A stretch of 64,000 nucleotides of DNA from Deltaproteobacteria bacterium. GTDB taxonomy: Bacteria; Myxococcota_A; UBA9160; UBA6930. Position 1 is the stretch's first letter. Every line of letters begins with the position of its first letter. The stretch covers positions 1 to 64,000 of the forward strand of contig JAJDAP010000118.1 in assembly GCA_029261795.1 (NCBI GenBank), given 5' to 3'. Position numbers and translations under genes: made by a program. A model generated the notes under the pieces. The model saw only the letters and a list, made by a program, of their open reading frames with translations. It was not told the origin of the DNA and did no database searches. Positions 51,421 through 61,587 of this stretch are shown piece by piece.

Positions 51421-52746
51421 ATGGGCCAAGGCACGGGTCGATACCTAGACTCCCTTGCCGTGTCCTCCCTGAAGCCCGAAGCGACGCTTCCTCCCGAACT
51501 CTGTACGGATGTGCCTGGACCGCGGTCGCAGGCGCTTGCGAAACGCCTCGCCCGGGTCGAGAGTCGCAACGTCACCGCGCTGGCTCCGATCGCCCCGATC
51601 TTCTGGGAACGCGCCCAGGGCGCGAACGTCTGGGACGCCGATGGGAATCGATACGTCGACCTCACGGGTGCCTTCGGCGTCGCCAACGTGGGGCACGCAC
51701 ATCCGCGTGTCGTTTCCGCCATCGCCGAGCAGAGCGCGACCCTGCTGCACGCGATGGGCGATGTGCACCCGCCCACCGTGAAGGTCCTGCTACTCGAACG
51801 CCTCACCGAACTCTTCCCGGGCGGTGGCCCCGCCCGCGCGGTGCTGGGCTCCTCTGGGGCCGACGCCGTCGAGATCGCCTTGAAGACGGCCATGATCGCC
51901 ACGGGCCGCGCCGGGATCGTGGCCTTCGAAGGCGGGTATCACGGCCTCGGGCTCGGCGCTCTCGATCTCACCTGGCGCGACGACTTCAAGGCGCCGTTTC
52001 GAGCACGACTCCCCGCTGCCACCGCGTTTGCACGCTATGCGGACATCGATGACGTCGTTCGCGCCGCGCGTGATTGCCCCGTACCCGTTGGCGCCGTAAT
52101 CGTCGAACCGATCCAGGGTCGCGGCGGAGAGCGGGTTCCACGGGAGGGCTTCCTTCGTGCGCTACGTCAGCGTTGCGACGACGAAGGCTGGCTGCTCATC
52201 ATCGACGAGGTCTACACCGGATTCGGTCGGACCGGGCGGACCTTCGCCTGCGAGCACGAAGACGTGGTGCCCGACCTGCTAGTCGTCGGGAAGGGACTCT
52301 CGTCCGGCATGCCGATTTCGGCCTGCCTCGGCCGGGCGGAAGTCATGGACGCCTGGCCCCACTCGGAAGGCGAAGCGATCCACACGCAGACCTTTCTCGG
52401 GCACCCCGCCGGCTGCGCAGCCGCGCTGGCATCGATCCAGATCCTCGAGGACGAAGGGCTTTCCGCGCGAGCCGCCGAGATCGGGGGCGCTGCCCTCGCG
52501 TGGCTAGGCGAACGCTGCGACGGGAAGACTTCGATTCGCAGCGTGCGAGGTCGCGGTTTGATGATCGGGATCGAATGCGATTCCGGCGAAAGCTCTGGAG
52601 CCGCATGCCGAGAAGCGCTCCGCCGAGGCATCATCGCGCTTCCGTCGGGCGAGCAGGGTCGCGTGCTCTCGATCACGCCGCCGCTCACGATCGAGCGCGA
52701 CATCCTGATGGCCGCGCTCGAGACGCTGACCGCATGCCTCCCGTGA
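51421..52746 (+). CDS. Class III aminotransferase (PLP)
   Basis: 441 residues. VWDADGNRYVDLTGAFGVANVGHAHPRV near 68, GSSGADAVEIALKTA near 143, EGGYHGLGLGAL near 170, IIDEVYTGFGRTGRTFACEHEDVVPDLLVVGKGLSSGMP near 260-295 with the PLP Lys in GKGLS, and HTQTFLGHPAGCAAAL. It moves amino groups to aldehydes or ketones. Two genes for making a fatty aldehyde follow with overlaps, so an aldehyde substrate is likely (inference). ATG 51421 or GTG 51461. Confidence 0.9.
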   Translation: MGQGTGRYLDSLAVSSLKPEATLPPELCTDVPGPRSQALAKRLARVESRNVTALAPIAPIFWERAQGANVWDADGNRYVDLTGAFGVANVGHAHPRVVSAIAEQSATLLHAMGDVHPPTVKVLLLERLTELFPGGGPARAVLGSSGADAVEIALKTAMIATGRAGIVAFEGGYHGLGLGALDLTWRDDFKAPFRARLPAATAFARYADIDDVVRAARDCPVPVGAVIVEPIQGRGGERVPREGFLRALRQRCDDEGWLLIIDEVYTGFGRTGRTFACEHEDVVPDLLVVGKGLSSGMPISACLGRAEVMDAWPHSEGEAIHTQTFLGHPAGCAAALASIQILEDEGLSARAAEIGGAALAWLGERCDGKTSIRSVRGRGLMIGIECDSGESSGAACREALRRGIIALPSGEQGRVLSITPPLTIERDILMAALETLTACLP

Positions 52747-53855
52747 CGCGGGCCGAGATCGAGGCCGAACTCCTGCACTGGATGCGCGAGCAGCCGGACC
52801 ACGAGGACGAACAGCGCTTCGAACGTCTCGCGCTCGCGCTTTTCGCCTGGCAGTTCACCCATTGCGATCCCTACCGGCGCTTTTGCGAGGGCCGCGGGGC
52901 GACCCCGCCTGGCATCTCTCGATGGCAGGAGATCCCGACCGTTCCGACGGGTGCCTTCAAGGAACTTCCGCTCCGCTGTTTCGATCTGGCGGACGAAATC
53001 AAGGTCTTCCGCACCAGCGGCACCAGCAACACCGCCGCCGGTCGCGGCGAACTCCACCTGGACACACTCGCGCTCTACGAGGCCTCACTCACGGCGAGCT
53101 TCGAGCGCGGCCTGCTGCCGGACCTCGCTCCTGGCGAACGGATTCCCATCTGGATCCTGGCGCCCTCGGCACGGGAAGCAGCGGACTCCTCGCTCTCGCA
53201 CATGTTCGAGGTGATGAATCGGCGGCGTGGAAACGAGGCTGGCGGTTTCTTCGTCCGCGACGGAACGCTGGCTGTCGCTTCACTGCTCGAAGCAGCGCAG
53301 AAGATCGACCAGCCCGTATTGTTATGCGGGACGGCCTTTGCATTCGTTCACTGGCTCGACGATCTGGCGGGCCGTGGCATCCGGCTGGGGCTTCCGGCCG
53401 GGACGAGGGTCATGGAGACCGGTGGCTTCAAGGGAAGGGCCCGTGAACGTGGCCGCGAGGAACTGTATGCCGAGCTGGAATTCCGCCTCGGGATCCCACG
53501 GCAACGCATGATCAATCAGTACGGCATGACGGAACTCGGCAGTCAGTTCTACGACGCGAGCCTCGACGAGCCCGGCGCGCTCCACAAGCGCGTACCGCCC
53601 TGGGTGCGGGTCCGCATCGTCGACCCGACGACCGGCGAGGAGAAGACCGTTGGCGAGCGCGGCATGATCGAGATCGTCGATCTTGCGAATACCGGGAGCG
53701 TGGCGGCCATCGCCACCGCCGACCTTGGCCACAGGGTTGAAGTCGGCCATAGGGTGCAAGATGGCGCCGGGTTCGTGGTCGAGGGGAGGGATGCCGGAGC
53801 CGAAGAACGTGGCTGCTCCATTGCCGCCGACGAGATGCTCGGTTCCGATGCCTGA
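52734..53855 (+). CDS. luxE: LuxE-family acyl-protein synthetase
   Basis: 373 residues. KVFRTSGTSNTAAGRGELHLD near 88 is the adenylate-forming loop, GTAFAFVHWLDDL near 200, VMETGGFKGRARERGREELYAELE near 223 and INQYGMTELGSQFYDAS near 258, all typical of LuxE/PaaK-type ligases that activate a fatty acid with ATP and hand it to a Cys on LuxC. Overlaps the aminotransferase by 13 bp and luxC by 8 bp, so the three are coupled. No luciferase genes nearby; the symbol marks family only. Confidence 0.83.
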   Translation: MPPVTRAEIEAELLHWMREQPDHEDEQRFERLALALFAWQFTHCDPYRRFCEGRGATPPGISRWQEIPTVPTGAFKELPLRCFDLADEIKVFRTSGTSNTAAGRGELHLDTLALYEASLTASFERGLLPDLAPGERIPIWILAPSAREAADSSLSHMFEVMNRRRGNEAGGFFVRDGTLAVASLLEAAQKIDQPVLLCGTAFAFVHWLDDLAGRGIRLGLPAGTRVMETGGFKGRARERGREELYAELEFRLGIPRQRMINQYGMTELGSQFYDASLDEPGALHKRVPPWVRVRIVDPTTGEEKTVGERGMIEIVDLANTGSVAAIATADLGHRVEVGHRVQDGAGFVVEGRDAGAEERGCSIAADEMLGSDA

Positions 53856-55050
53856 CCTCGAAGACGGACACGAGAAGCTCGAGGCTGCCGGCGACCAGCT
53901 GCGCGCGCTTCCGCTCGACGCCCGAGCGGAGCGGGTCGAAGCGATCCTGGCGGAGCTCGACCGCGCGAATTCTCCGCTTCGCACGCAACTGGATGCGGGA
54001 CTTCCGGAGACAACGGGTTTCGGCGGCGAGAATCTTGGGCGAGGTCTCGCGCTGGCCTTCGGTCGCTGGCGAGAGGAGGGAGTGGGTCCACTGCTTCGGA
54101 GCGAACTCGGCGGCGCCGTCGACCCCGAGAGATGTCCGCGTACCACGGCCGTGATTGCTGCCGGCGCGATCCCGATGCCCACGATCGAGGCGATGCTCAT
54201 GCCGCTGTTGCTGGGATCGACGGTCCGAATCCGGCCGGCGCAGCGAGACCCGATCACGGCCGGACTGCTTCGGGCCGGCATCTCTGCCCTCGATCCATTG
54301 TTAGGCGCGTGCCTCGAGGTCGTGGAGTTCGAGCGAGGAGACACCCGCGCACTCACGCGCTTTCTCGCGGCGGATGCCGTCGTCGCCTCGGGAAGCGACG
54401 CCAGCATCGCCACGATCCGGCAGCGGCTGCCGCCGGGCACACGGTTCGCGGGTTACGGCCATCGCCTCTCCGTCGCCGTGGTCGGGGCTGCGCCGTCACC
54501 CGAGACCCTGGCGGGGCTCGCCCTCGACCTCACGCTCTGGGATCAGCTCGGCTGCCTTTCGCCGGTTGCCGTCTTCGCGTTGAGTCACGCGGATGACTGG
54601 GCCGACGGCCTCGCGATGGCGCTGGCCAACCAGGCAGACGTGCCCCGCGGCGAGGTTCCGCTGGAGGCGGCGGCCGCCCTGCGCCACGAACGCTCGGCCG
54701 CCGAAATTCGCCAGGCTGCGGGGGAACCCGTTCGGGTCCTGGCCGGAGAGGATTGGACCGTGGTGCGCGAGGCTGACGCCGCCTGGCGGCCCTGCCCCTT
54801 GTACCGCTTCATCCGGGTTGTGCCGGTTTCCGACGCCGCGCATCTCGCCACGGCACTCATCCCCGTGCGCGAGCATCTCTCGAGCGTCGGATTCGCTCCC
54901 GGTTTCGAGGAAATGACGGCCAGGCTCGCGCCGCGTCGGGCGAGGCTCGGAACCATGCAGACCCCCGGCCTCGATTGGAATCATGACGGGATTGGCACGC
55001 TCCGACCGCTACTGACCGACATCCCCGCGGGGCTCGAATCGGGACGGTAG
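53848..55050 (+). CDS. luxC: LuxC-family acyl reductase
   Basis: 400 residues. VIAAGAIPMPTIEAMLMPLLLGSTVRIRPAQRDP near 105, FGYGHRLSVA-like FAGYGHRLSVAVVG near 203 and LWDQLGCLSPVAVFAL near 233 with the acyl-accepting Cys match LuxC. It reduces an enzyme-bound acyl group to an aldehyde with NADPH. ATG at 53848 overlaps the luxE stop. Products would feed the aminotransferase two genes upstream. Confidence 0.83.
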   Translation: MPDLEDGHEKLEAAGDQLRALPLDARAERVEAILAELDRANSPLRTQLDAGLPETTGFGGENLGRGLALAFGRWREEGVGPLLRSELGGAVDPERCPRTTAVIAAGAIPMPTIEAMLMPLLLGSTVRIRPAQRDPITAGLLRAGISALDPLLGACLEVVEFERGDTRALTRFLAADAVVASGSDASIATIRQRLPPGTRFAGYGHRLSVAVVGAAPSPETLAGLALDLTLWDQLGCLSPVAVFALSHADDWADGLAMALANQADVPRGEVPLEAAAALRHERSAAEIRQAAGEPVRVLAGEDWTVVREADAAWRPCPLYRFIRVVPVSDAAHLATALIPVREHLSSVGFAPGFEEMTARLAPRRARLGTMQTPGLDWNHDGIGTLRPLLTDIPAGLESGR

Positions 55051-55067
55051 CGGTACGGTATTTACTG

Positions 55068-55082
55068 GACCGATTCGGTCCC
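55068..55082. promoter_or_regulatory. Palindromic operator before the SUF regulator
   Basis: GGACCG-ATT-CGGTCC, a perfect 6-bp inverted repeat 76 bases before the Rrf2 gene and 17 bases after the luxC stop. AT-rich flanks (TATTTACT before, CCCTATCTTT after) fit an overlapping promoter. Likely site for the Fe-S sensing Rrf2 regulator encoded next. Confidence 0.6.
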
Positions 55083-55157
55083 CTATCTTTGGGCCGTTCG
55101 TTTCCTCCTCCCCTCCTCCCGGCTGTTCCAGCTCGCCTGATCGGCCCGAGGTTTCGC

Positions 55158-55622
55158 GTGCTCCGAATCAGCAAGCTCACCGACTACGGGATCGTGCTGC
55201 TCGCGCGGTTCGCCCAGGAACCCGCGGGCACGACGCTGAACGCTCGTGAGATGGCGGAGACCACGGCGCTCCCGATGCCGGTCGTCAGCAAGATGCTCAA
55301 GACGCTGGCCGGCGCCGAACTCCTGCGCAGCCAACGTGGCTCGAAGGGCGGCTACAGCCTGCTACGCGATCCCGCCGACGTGACCGTGGCCGAACTCCTC
55401 GAGGCCCTGGAAGGTGGTGTCGCGCTGATGGATTGCACCGCCGGCCCCGGCCATTGCGATCAGGAAGAGCGCTGCACGGTGCGCGAACCCTGGCAGCGCA
55501 TCAACAGCACTGTGCTCGCCGCACTGGCCAACGTGACACTGGCAGAACTCGTAAAGCCGGGTTCCGCGCCGCTGATCGGAATCGAAAGCGCTTCCAGCGC
55601 CGCGGCGCAGCGAGCGGAATAA
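55158..55622 (+). CDS. Rrf2-family SUF operon regulator
   Basis: 154 residues. [19 protein letters not shown] start, winged helix with [44 protein letters not shown], then the cluster-binding cysteines [15 protein letters not shown] near 95-109. It senses Fe-S status and controls the suf genes. GTG at 55158 is chosen since [10 protein letters not shown] is the family start; 4 bp precede sufB. Confidence 0.92.
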   Translation: MLRISKLTDYGIVLLARFAQEPAGTTLNAREMAETTALPMPVVSKMLKTLAGAELLRSQRGSKGGYSLLRDPADVTVAELLEALEGGVALMDCTAGPGHCDQEERCTVREPWQRINSTVLAALANVTLAELVKPGSAPLIGIESASSAAAQRAE

Positions 55623-55626
55623 CAAG

Positions 55627-57093
55627 ATGACCCAGAGCACCCAGACCGAAATCGAACTCCTCGCCGAGAAAGAGTACGAGTACGGGTTCGTCACCGACGT
55701 CGAGCAGGAGCGAATCCCGAAGGGACTCTCCGAGGAAACCGTTCGCCTCATCTCCGCCAAGAAGGAAGAGCCGGAATGGTTGCTCGAATGGCGCTTGAAG
55801 GCCTACCGCCGCTTCCTGCAGATGCTCGCGGAAGAGAATGAGCCGACCTGGGCGAACGTCACGTTCCCGAAGATCGACTACCAGGACATGTACTACTACG
55901 CGGCGCCGAAACCCCGTGATGAGCTCGAGAGCCTCGACGATGTCGATCCCGAGATCCGCGCCACCTACGACAAGCTCGGCATCCCGCTCGCCGAACAGGA
56001 GCGGCTCGCAGGCGTGAAGATCGCGGTTGACGCGGTGTTCGACAGCGTCTCGGTCGCCACCACCTACAAGGCCGAACTCGAAAAGCAGGGCATCATCTTC
56101 GGCTCCTTCTCCGAAGCCGTGAAGCAACATCCGGAGCTGATTCGCAAGTACCTGGGCTCGGTGGTGCCTTACTCGGACAACTTCTACGCGGCGCTCAACT
56201 CGGCCGTCTTCTCCGATGGCAGCTTTGCCTACGTACCCAAGGGCGTGCGCTGCCCGATGGAGCTCTCGACCTACTTCCGGATCAACGCCCAGGAAACCGG
56301 GCAGTTCGAGCGCACGCTCATCATCGCGGAGGAAGGCGCCTACGTGTCCTACCTCGAGGGGTGCACAGCACCGATGCGCGACGAGAACCAGCTCCACGCG
56401 GCGGTGGTGGAACTCGTCGCCCTCGATGACGCCGAGATCAAGTACTCGACGGTCCAGAACTGGTACCCGGGCGACAAGGACGGCAAGGGCGGCATCTACA
56501 ACTTCGTCACCAAGCGCGGCGCTTGCCGTGGGCGCCGTTCGAAGATCAGCTGGACCCAGGTCGAAACCGGTTCCGCAATCACCTGGAAATACCCGAGCTG
56601 CATCCTCCAGGGCGATGATTCCGTGGGCGAGTTCTACAGCGTGGCATTGACCAACAACATGCAGCAGGCCGACACCGGCACGAAGATGATCCACATCGGC
56701 AAGAACACGAAGTCGACGATCATCTCGAAGGGCATCAGCGCCGGACGCGGGCAACAGAGTTACCGCGGGCTGGTGCGTATCGGACCGAAGGCCCATGGTG
56801 CACGGAACTACAGCCAGTGCGATTCACTGTTGCTAGGCGACCAATGCGGCGCGCATACCTTCCCTTACCTGGAGGTAAAGAACGCGAGCTCGACCGTCGA
56901 GCACGAAGCGACCACCTCGAAGATCGGCGAGGACCAGCTCTTCTACTGCATGCAGCGCGGCCTGTCGGAAGAGGATGCGATCTCGATGATCGTGAACGGC
57001 TTCTGCCGCGAAGTCCTGCGAGAACTCCCGATGGAGTTCGCGGTGGAAGCACAGAAATTGCTCGGTATAAGTCTCGAAGGAGCGGTGGGTTAG
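55627..57093 (+). CDS. sufB: SufB, Fe-S scaffold subunit
   Basis: 488 residues, full length. [26 protein letters not shown] near 182, [16 protein letters not shown] near 238, [20 protein letters not shown] near 280 and [14 protein letters not shown] near 372 are SufB landmarks. With SufC and SufD it forms the scaffold on which clusters are built. ATG at 55627, 4 bp after the regulator. Confidence 0.96.
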   Translation: MTQSTQTEIELLAEKEYEYGFVTDVEQERIPKGLSEETVRLISAKKEEPEWLLEWRLKAYRRFLQMLAEENEPTWANVTFPKIDYQDMYYYAAPKPRDELESLDDVDPEIRATYDKLGIPLAEQERLAGVKIAVDAVFDSVSVATTYKAELEKQGIIFGSFSEAVKQHPELIRKYLGSVVPYSDNFYAALNSAVFSDGSFAYVPKGVRCPMELSTYFRINAQETGQFERTLIIAEEGAYVSYLEGCTAPMRDENQLHAAVVELVALDDAEIKYSTVQNWYPGDKDGKGGIYNFVTKRGACRGRRSKISWTQVETGSAITWKYPSCILQGDDSVGEFYSVALTNNMQQADTGTKMIHIGKNTKSTIISKGISAGRGQQSYRGLVRIGPKAHGARNYSQCDSLLLGDQCGAHTFPYLEVKNASSTVEHEATTSKIGEDQLFYCMQRGLSEEDAISMIVNGFCREVLRELPMEFAVEAQKLLGISLEGAVG

Positions 57094-57097
57094 CACG

Positions 57098-57858
<761 letters not shown>

Positions 57859-57862
<4 letters not shown>

Positions 57863-59157
57863 CGTCCCTGGATGCCACCAACGAGCGGTTGCGCGCGCTG
57901 TGCGACGCGGCCGAGATCAGCGGAGCACGTGACGAAGCTCCGCTCGGAGCGCTGCGGAGCGCCGGGCGAGAGGCATTCCGGACCACTGGCCTGCCGCACA
58001 CGAAGCTCGAGGAGTGGCGTTACACCCATCTCGCGCCACTATCGAATCTCACGCTCGAACTACCCATCGCGGAAGCCCCCGTGGACCGGGCACTGGTCGA
58101 GGCGCTGGCGACGCCGGTCTTCGCCTGCGGACTCGCGGTGTTCGCCAACGGTCGTCCGCGCAACGAGTTGTTCGGCTTGCCTACCGGCGATGTCGAGCTG
58201 CTGCCCCTTTCAGCGGGCAGTCCCGTCCTGGGCTCGCTCGTCGACGTGAAGCTGCATCCCTTCGCGGCGCTCAATGCCGCGCTTCTCGACGATGGTGTGA
58301 TCGTGCGAATCCCCGCCGGCGCCCAGGTCGAACATCCGATCCATCTGGTGTTCGTTTCTTCATCGCCGCAAGCCTCGTTGATCTCGAGCCCCCGGGTCGT
58401 GATCGAAGCTGGCGCTGGAAGTCACGCGATCGTCGTGCAAGACCATGTCTCGGTGGCCGGCGGTCGCCCACATGTCACGAACGCGGTGACCGAGGTGCGG
58501 GTCGGCGAGAATGCCCACCTCGAACTCGCCGTGCTTCAACGCGAGGACGACAGCGACATCCACATCGCGAACCTCGCGGTCCATCTGGAGCGCGACTCGA
58601 GATTCGCCTCTCATGTAGTGACGCTAGGCGGGCGCCTGATCCGCAATGACCTGACTGCTGTACTCGCCGGCGCTGGCGCCGATTGCACGATGCATGGCCT
58701 CTACGTCGGAACCGGCGAGCGGCTGATCGACAACCACACACTGGTCGACCACGCGGTCCCCAACGGAACCAGTCGAGAACTCTACAAGGGTATCCTGGCC
58801 GACGATTCCCGCGGCGTCTTCCGGGGCCGCGTCGTGGTCCGACCCGACGCCCAGAAGACCGACGCCAGCCAACAGAACCCGAACCTGCTGCTCTCCGACG
58901 GCACCGAGATCGACACCAAACCGCAGCTCGAGATCTACGCCGACGACGTGAAATGCAGCCACGGTTCGGCGATCGGTCGAATCGACGAAGAGGCACTCTT
59001 CTACTTGCGCGCCCGAGGAATCGGTGCACGCGAGGCGCGTGCCCTGCTGACCCGCGGCTTCGCTGCCGAGATCCTGGCCGCGCTCCCGGGACAACCGCTG
59101 GGTGAAGCATTGACCGCCGACTTCGTCGCACGCTTCGCGACCGGTGCTGAACAATGA
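57859..59157 (+). CDS. sufD: SufD, Fe-S scaffold subunit
   Basis: 432 residues. TGLPHTKLEEWRYTHLAPL near 35, then the beta-helix with NDLTAVLAGAGADCTMHGLYVG near 265, HTLVDHAVPNGTSRELYKGIL and DDVKCSHGSAIGRIDEEALFYLRARGI near 360, where the His/Cys are SufD landmarks. GTG at 57859 overlaps sufC; the end overlaps sufS by ATGA. Confidence 0.95.
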
Positions 59158-60374
59158 GCCTCGACCCGGGACTCGTTCGCAAGGATTTCCCGATCCTCCA
59201 GAGGACGATGCGGGGCAAGCCGCTCGTCTATCTCGACACCGCCGCCAGTGCACAGAAACCCCAGGCCGTGATCGACGCGATCTCGCACTTCTACGCGAAC
59301 GACTACGCCAACATCCATCGCGGCGTCTACGAACTTTCGGCGACGGCCACGCGCCTGCACGAGCAAGCCCGCGACAAGGTGCGCGCCTTCGTCGGTGCTG
59401 CCGAAGCCCGCGAGATCATCTTCGTGCGCAACGCCACCGAGGCGATCAACCTCGCGGCCTGGTCTTATGGCCGCTCCAACGTCAGTGAGGGTGATGAGGT
59501 CATCGTCAGCGCCCTCGAGCACCACGCCGATCTCGTGCCCTGGCAACAGCTTTGCCTCGAGAAGGGCGCGCAGCTGAAGGTGATCCCCGTCGATGACGAT
59601 GGCGCCCTCGATCTCGACGCCTACGAAGCACTGCTCTCCGAGCGCACCAAGCTGGTCGCCTGCGCACAGGTCAGCAACGCGATCGGGACGCACGTCCCGG
59701 TGCGCGACATCATCCGGCTCGCCCACGACCGCGGTGTGCCGGTGCTTCTCGACGCTGCCCAGTCGGTGCCGCGCTTCGAAGTGGACGTCCAGGAACTCGA
59801 CTGCGACTTCCTGGCGTTCTCCGGACACAAGCTCTACGGCCCGACCGGGATCGGCGTCCTCTACGTGCGCGGCGAGATCCTCGACCAGATGCTGCCCTAC
59901 CAGACCGGTGGCGGGATGATCGAACAGGTGACATTCGAAGAGACGACCTTCGCGCGCGCCCCGGAACGCTTCGAAGCCGGCACGCCGGACATCGCCGGCG
60001 CCATCGGTCTCGGCGCCGCCATCGATTATCTCAGCGAACTCGGCATGGCCAACGTCGAGGCGCACGAGGCCGACCTGCTGCACTACGGCACCGCGCTCCT
60101 CGAGGAGATCCCGGAGGTCCGGATCATCGGGACGGCGAAGGAAAAGACGGGCGTCGTCTCGTTCGTCGTCGATGGCGTTCACCCCCACGACGTCGGCACC
60201 ATTCTCGATGGTGAGGGCGTCGCGATTCGAGCCGGGCATCATTGTGCCCAACCGCTGATGAACCGCTTCCAGGTTCCCGCTACGGCACGCGCTTCGCTAG
60301 GCGTCTACAACGATCGTTCGGATCTCGACCGGCTCGCCGACGCGATCCGAATGTGCCTGGAGCTTTTCGCCTGA
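59154..60374 (+). CDS. sufS: SufS cysteine desulfurase
   Basis: 406 residues. YLDTAASAQKPQAVIDAI start, ATEAINLAAWSYGR, VSALEHHADLVPWQ near 122, FLAFSGHKLYGPTGIGVLY near 220 with the PLP Lys, and RAGHHCAQPLM near 362 with the sulfur-carrying Cys. Takes sulfur from cysteine and gives it to SufU. Overlaps sufD and sufU. Confidence 0.97.
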   Translation: MSLDPGLVRKDFPILQRTMRGKPLVYLDTAASAQKPQAVIDAISHFYANDYANIHRGVYELSATATRLHEQARDKVRAFVGAAEAREIIFVRNATEAINLAAWSYGRSNVSEGDEVIVSALEHHADLVPWQQLCLEKGAQLKVIPVDDDGALDLDAYEALLSERTKLVACAQVSNAIGTHVPVRDIIRLAHDRGVPVLLDAAQSVPRFEVDVQELDCDFLAFSGHKLYGPTGIGVLYVRGEILDQMLPYQTGGGMIEQVTFEETTFARAPERFEAGTPDIAGAIGLGAAIDYLSELGMANVEAHEADLLHYGTALLEEIPEVRIIGTAKEKTGVVSFVVDGVHPHDVGTILDGEGVAIRAGHHCAQPLMNRFQVPATARASLGVYNDRSDLDRLADAIRMCLELFA

Positions 60375-60826
60375 TGTCGGAACTTCGAGAGCTCTATCAG
60401 ACGACGATCCTCGACCACAACAAGCAGCCGCGGAACTTTCGCGCGGTGGACGCGAAGACCCACGAAGCGGACGGGCACAACCCGCTCTGCGGCGATCAAG
60501 TAACGATCGAACTCTCGCTGTCGGACGATGGCATCGTGTCCGACGTGGGCTTCCAGGGCTCCGGCTGCGCGATCTCCACGGCCTCGGCTTCGATGATGAC
60601 CGAAGCCATCAAGGGCAAGCCCGTGGCTGAGATAGACGCCCTCTTCGGGCGCTTTCGGGAACTCGTGACCAGCGATCCGACCCAGGAACCCGACGTCGAT
60701 GGCGTTGGCAAGCTGATGGTCTTCGCCGGCGTCCGTGAATTCCCGATGCGCGTCAAGTGCGCCACGCTCGCGTGGCACACCCTGCACGCCGCCATGAACG
60801 GCGACGAAACCGCCAAGACCGAGTAG
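60374..60826 (+). CDS. sufU: SufU sulfur-transfer / scaffold protein
   Basis: 150 residues. LYQTTILDHNKQPRNF start, HNPLCGDQ with the first Cys, FQGSGCAISTASASMM with the second, and RVKCATLAW with the third: the zinc/sulfur site of SufU. ATG at 60374 shares the last base of the sufS TGA. Confidence 0.95.
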   Translation: MSELRELYQTTILDHNKQPRNFRAVDAKTHEADGHNPLCGDQVTIELSLSDDGIVSDVGFQGSGCAISTASASMMTEAIKGKPVAEIDALFGRFRELVTSDPTQEPDVDGVGKLMVFAGVREFPMRVKCATLAWHTLHAAMNGDETAKTE

Positions 60827-60835
60827 GAAGTCCCC

Positions 60836-61174
60836 ATGAGTGAAGGCCAAGAGCAGCACGCGCGCACACCGGAACAGGTCAAGGCGAGCGTGATCGAGAT
60901 CCTGAAGACGGTCTACGACCCCGAGATTCCGATCGACATCTATGAGCTCGGACTGATCTACGACATCGACGTCGCCGAGGACTGCAACGTCGCGATCCGC
61001 ATGACACTGACGTCACCCATGTGTCCGGTTGCCGAGACCTTGCCTCCCGAGGTCGAGATGAAGGCGCGCGGAGTTGCCGGCGTGGCGGATGTCTCCCTCG
61101 ACCTGGTCTGGGAGCCGCCGTGGAGCCCCGCGATGATGACCGATGCCGCGCGGCTCGAGCTGGGCATGGACTAG
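60836..61174 (+). CDS. sufT: SufT-like MIP18 (DUF59) protein
   Basis: 112 residues. IEILKTVYDPEIPIDIYELGLIYDIDV and MTLTSPMCPVAETLPPEV with the conserved Cys are the MIP18/DUF59 signature. In SUF operons this protein helps mature Fe-S proteins. AAGTCCCC gap of 9 bp after sufU; last gene of the operon. Confidence 0.92.
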   Translation: MSEGQEQHARTPEQVKASVIEILKTVYDPEIPIDIYELGLIYDIDVAEDCNVAIRMTLTSPMCPVAETLPPEVEMKARGVAGVADVSLDLVWEPPWSPAMMTDAARLELGMD

Positions 61175-61185
61175 CCCGGGCTAGC

Positions 61186-61587
61186 ATGCGGAGGCTCGGC
61201 GGGTTGCTGCTGCTCGGCACGGCCGTCGCCGCACTCCTCGCTATCGGTCTCATGACCCTCGTCGAACGTCTCATCTTTCAGCCTGGACCGCGTCCTTCGC
61301 GACCGGTGGACGAGTTCGGCGCCGAGGATGTCTTCATCGAGACCGAGGACCAGGTTCGCATCCACGGCTATTGGCTGGGCGCCCCACCGGCGGCCGATGG
61401 CGCCGGCCCTGATCGCGCCATCTTGTTCCTGCACGGAAACGCTGGAGACGCCTCTCGGCGCCTCGCCAATGCGGCGAGTCTCCGCGAACTCGGCAACAAC
61501 GACACACGCGCTGTCGGCGGCGAAAGCTACTGGCAGGCTTGGCGTGAGTTCCTGGCGCGGGTGGCACCGCTAACTTCGAGCTCATGA
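61186..61587 (+). pseudogene. Internally deleted alpha/beta hydrolase
   Basis: 133 residues. An N-terminal membrane anchor, RLIFQPGPRPSRPVDEFGAEDVFIETEDQVRIHGYWLGAP and AILFLHGNAGDASRRLANAASLRELG are the usual first third of a serine hydrolase with oxyanion motif HGNAG. It then jumps to NNDTRAVGGESYWQAWREFL, the usual end (GHNDT with the catalytic His context). The nucleophile GxSxG and Asp are missing. About 130 codons appear deleted in frame. Overlaps fdhD by ATGA. Confidence 0.75.

Noticed and set aside
51421-55050. Bioluminescence (lux) operon
   Set aside because: No luxAB, luxD or flavin reductase; an aminotransferase is the partner instead.
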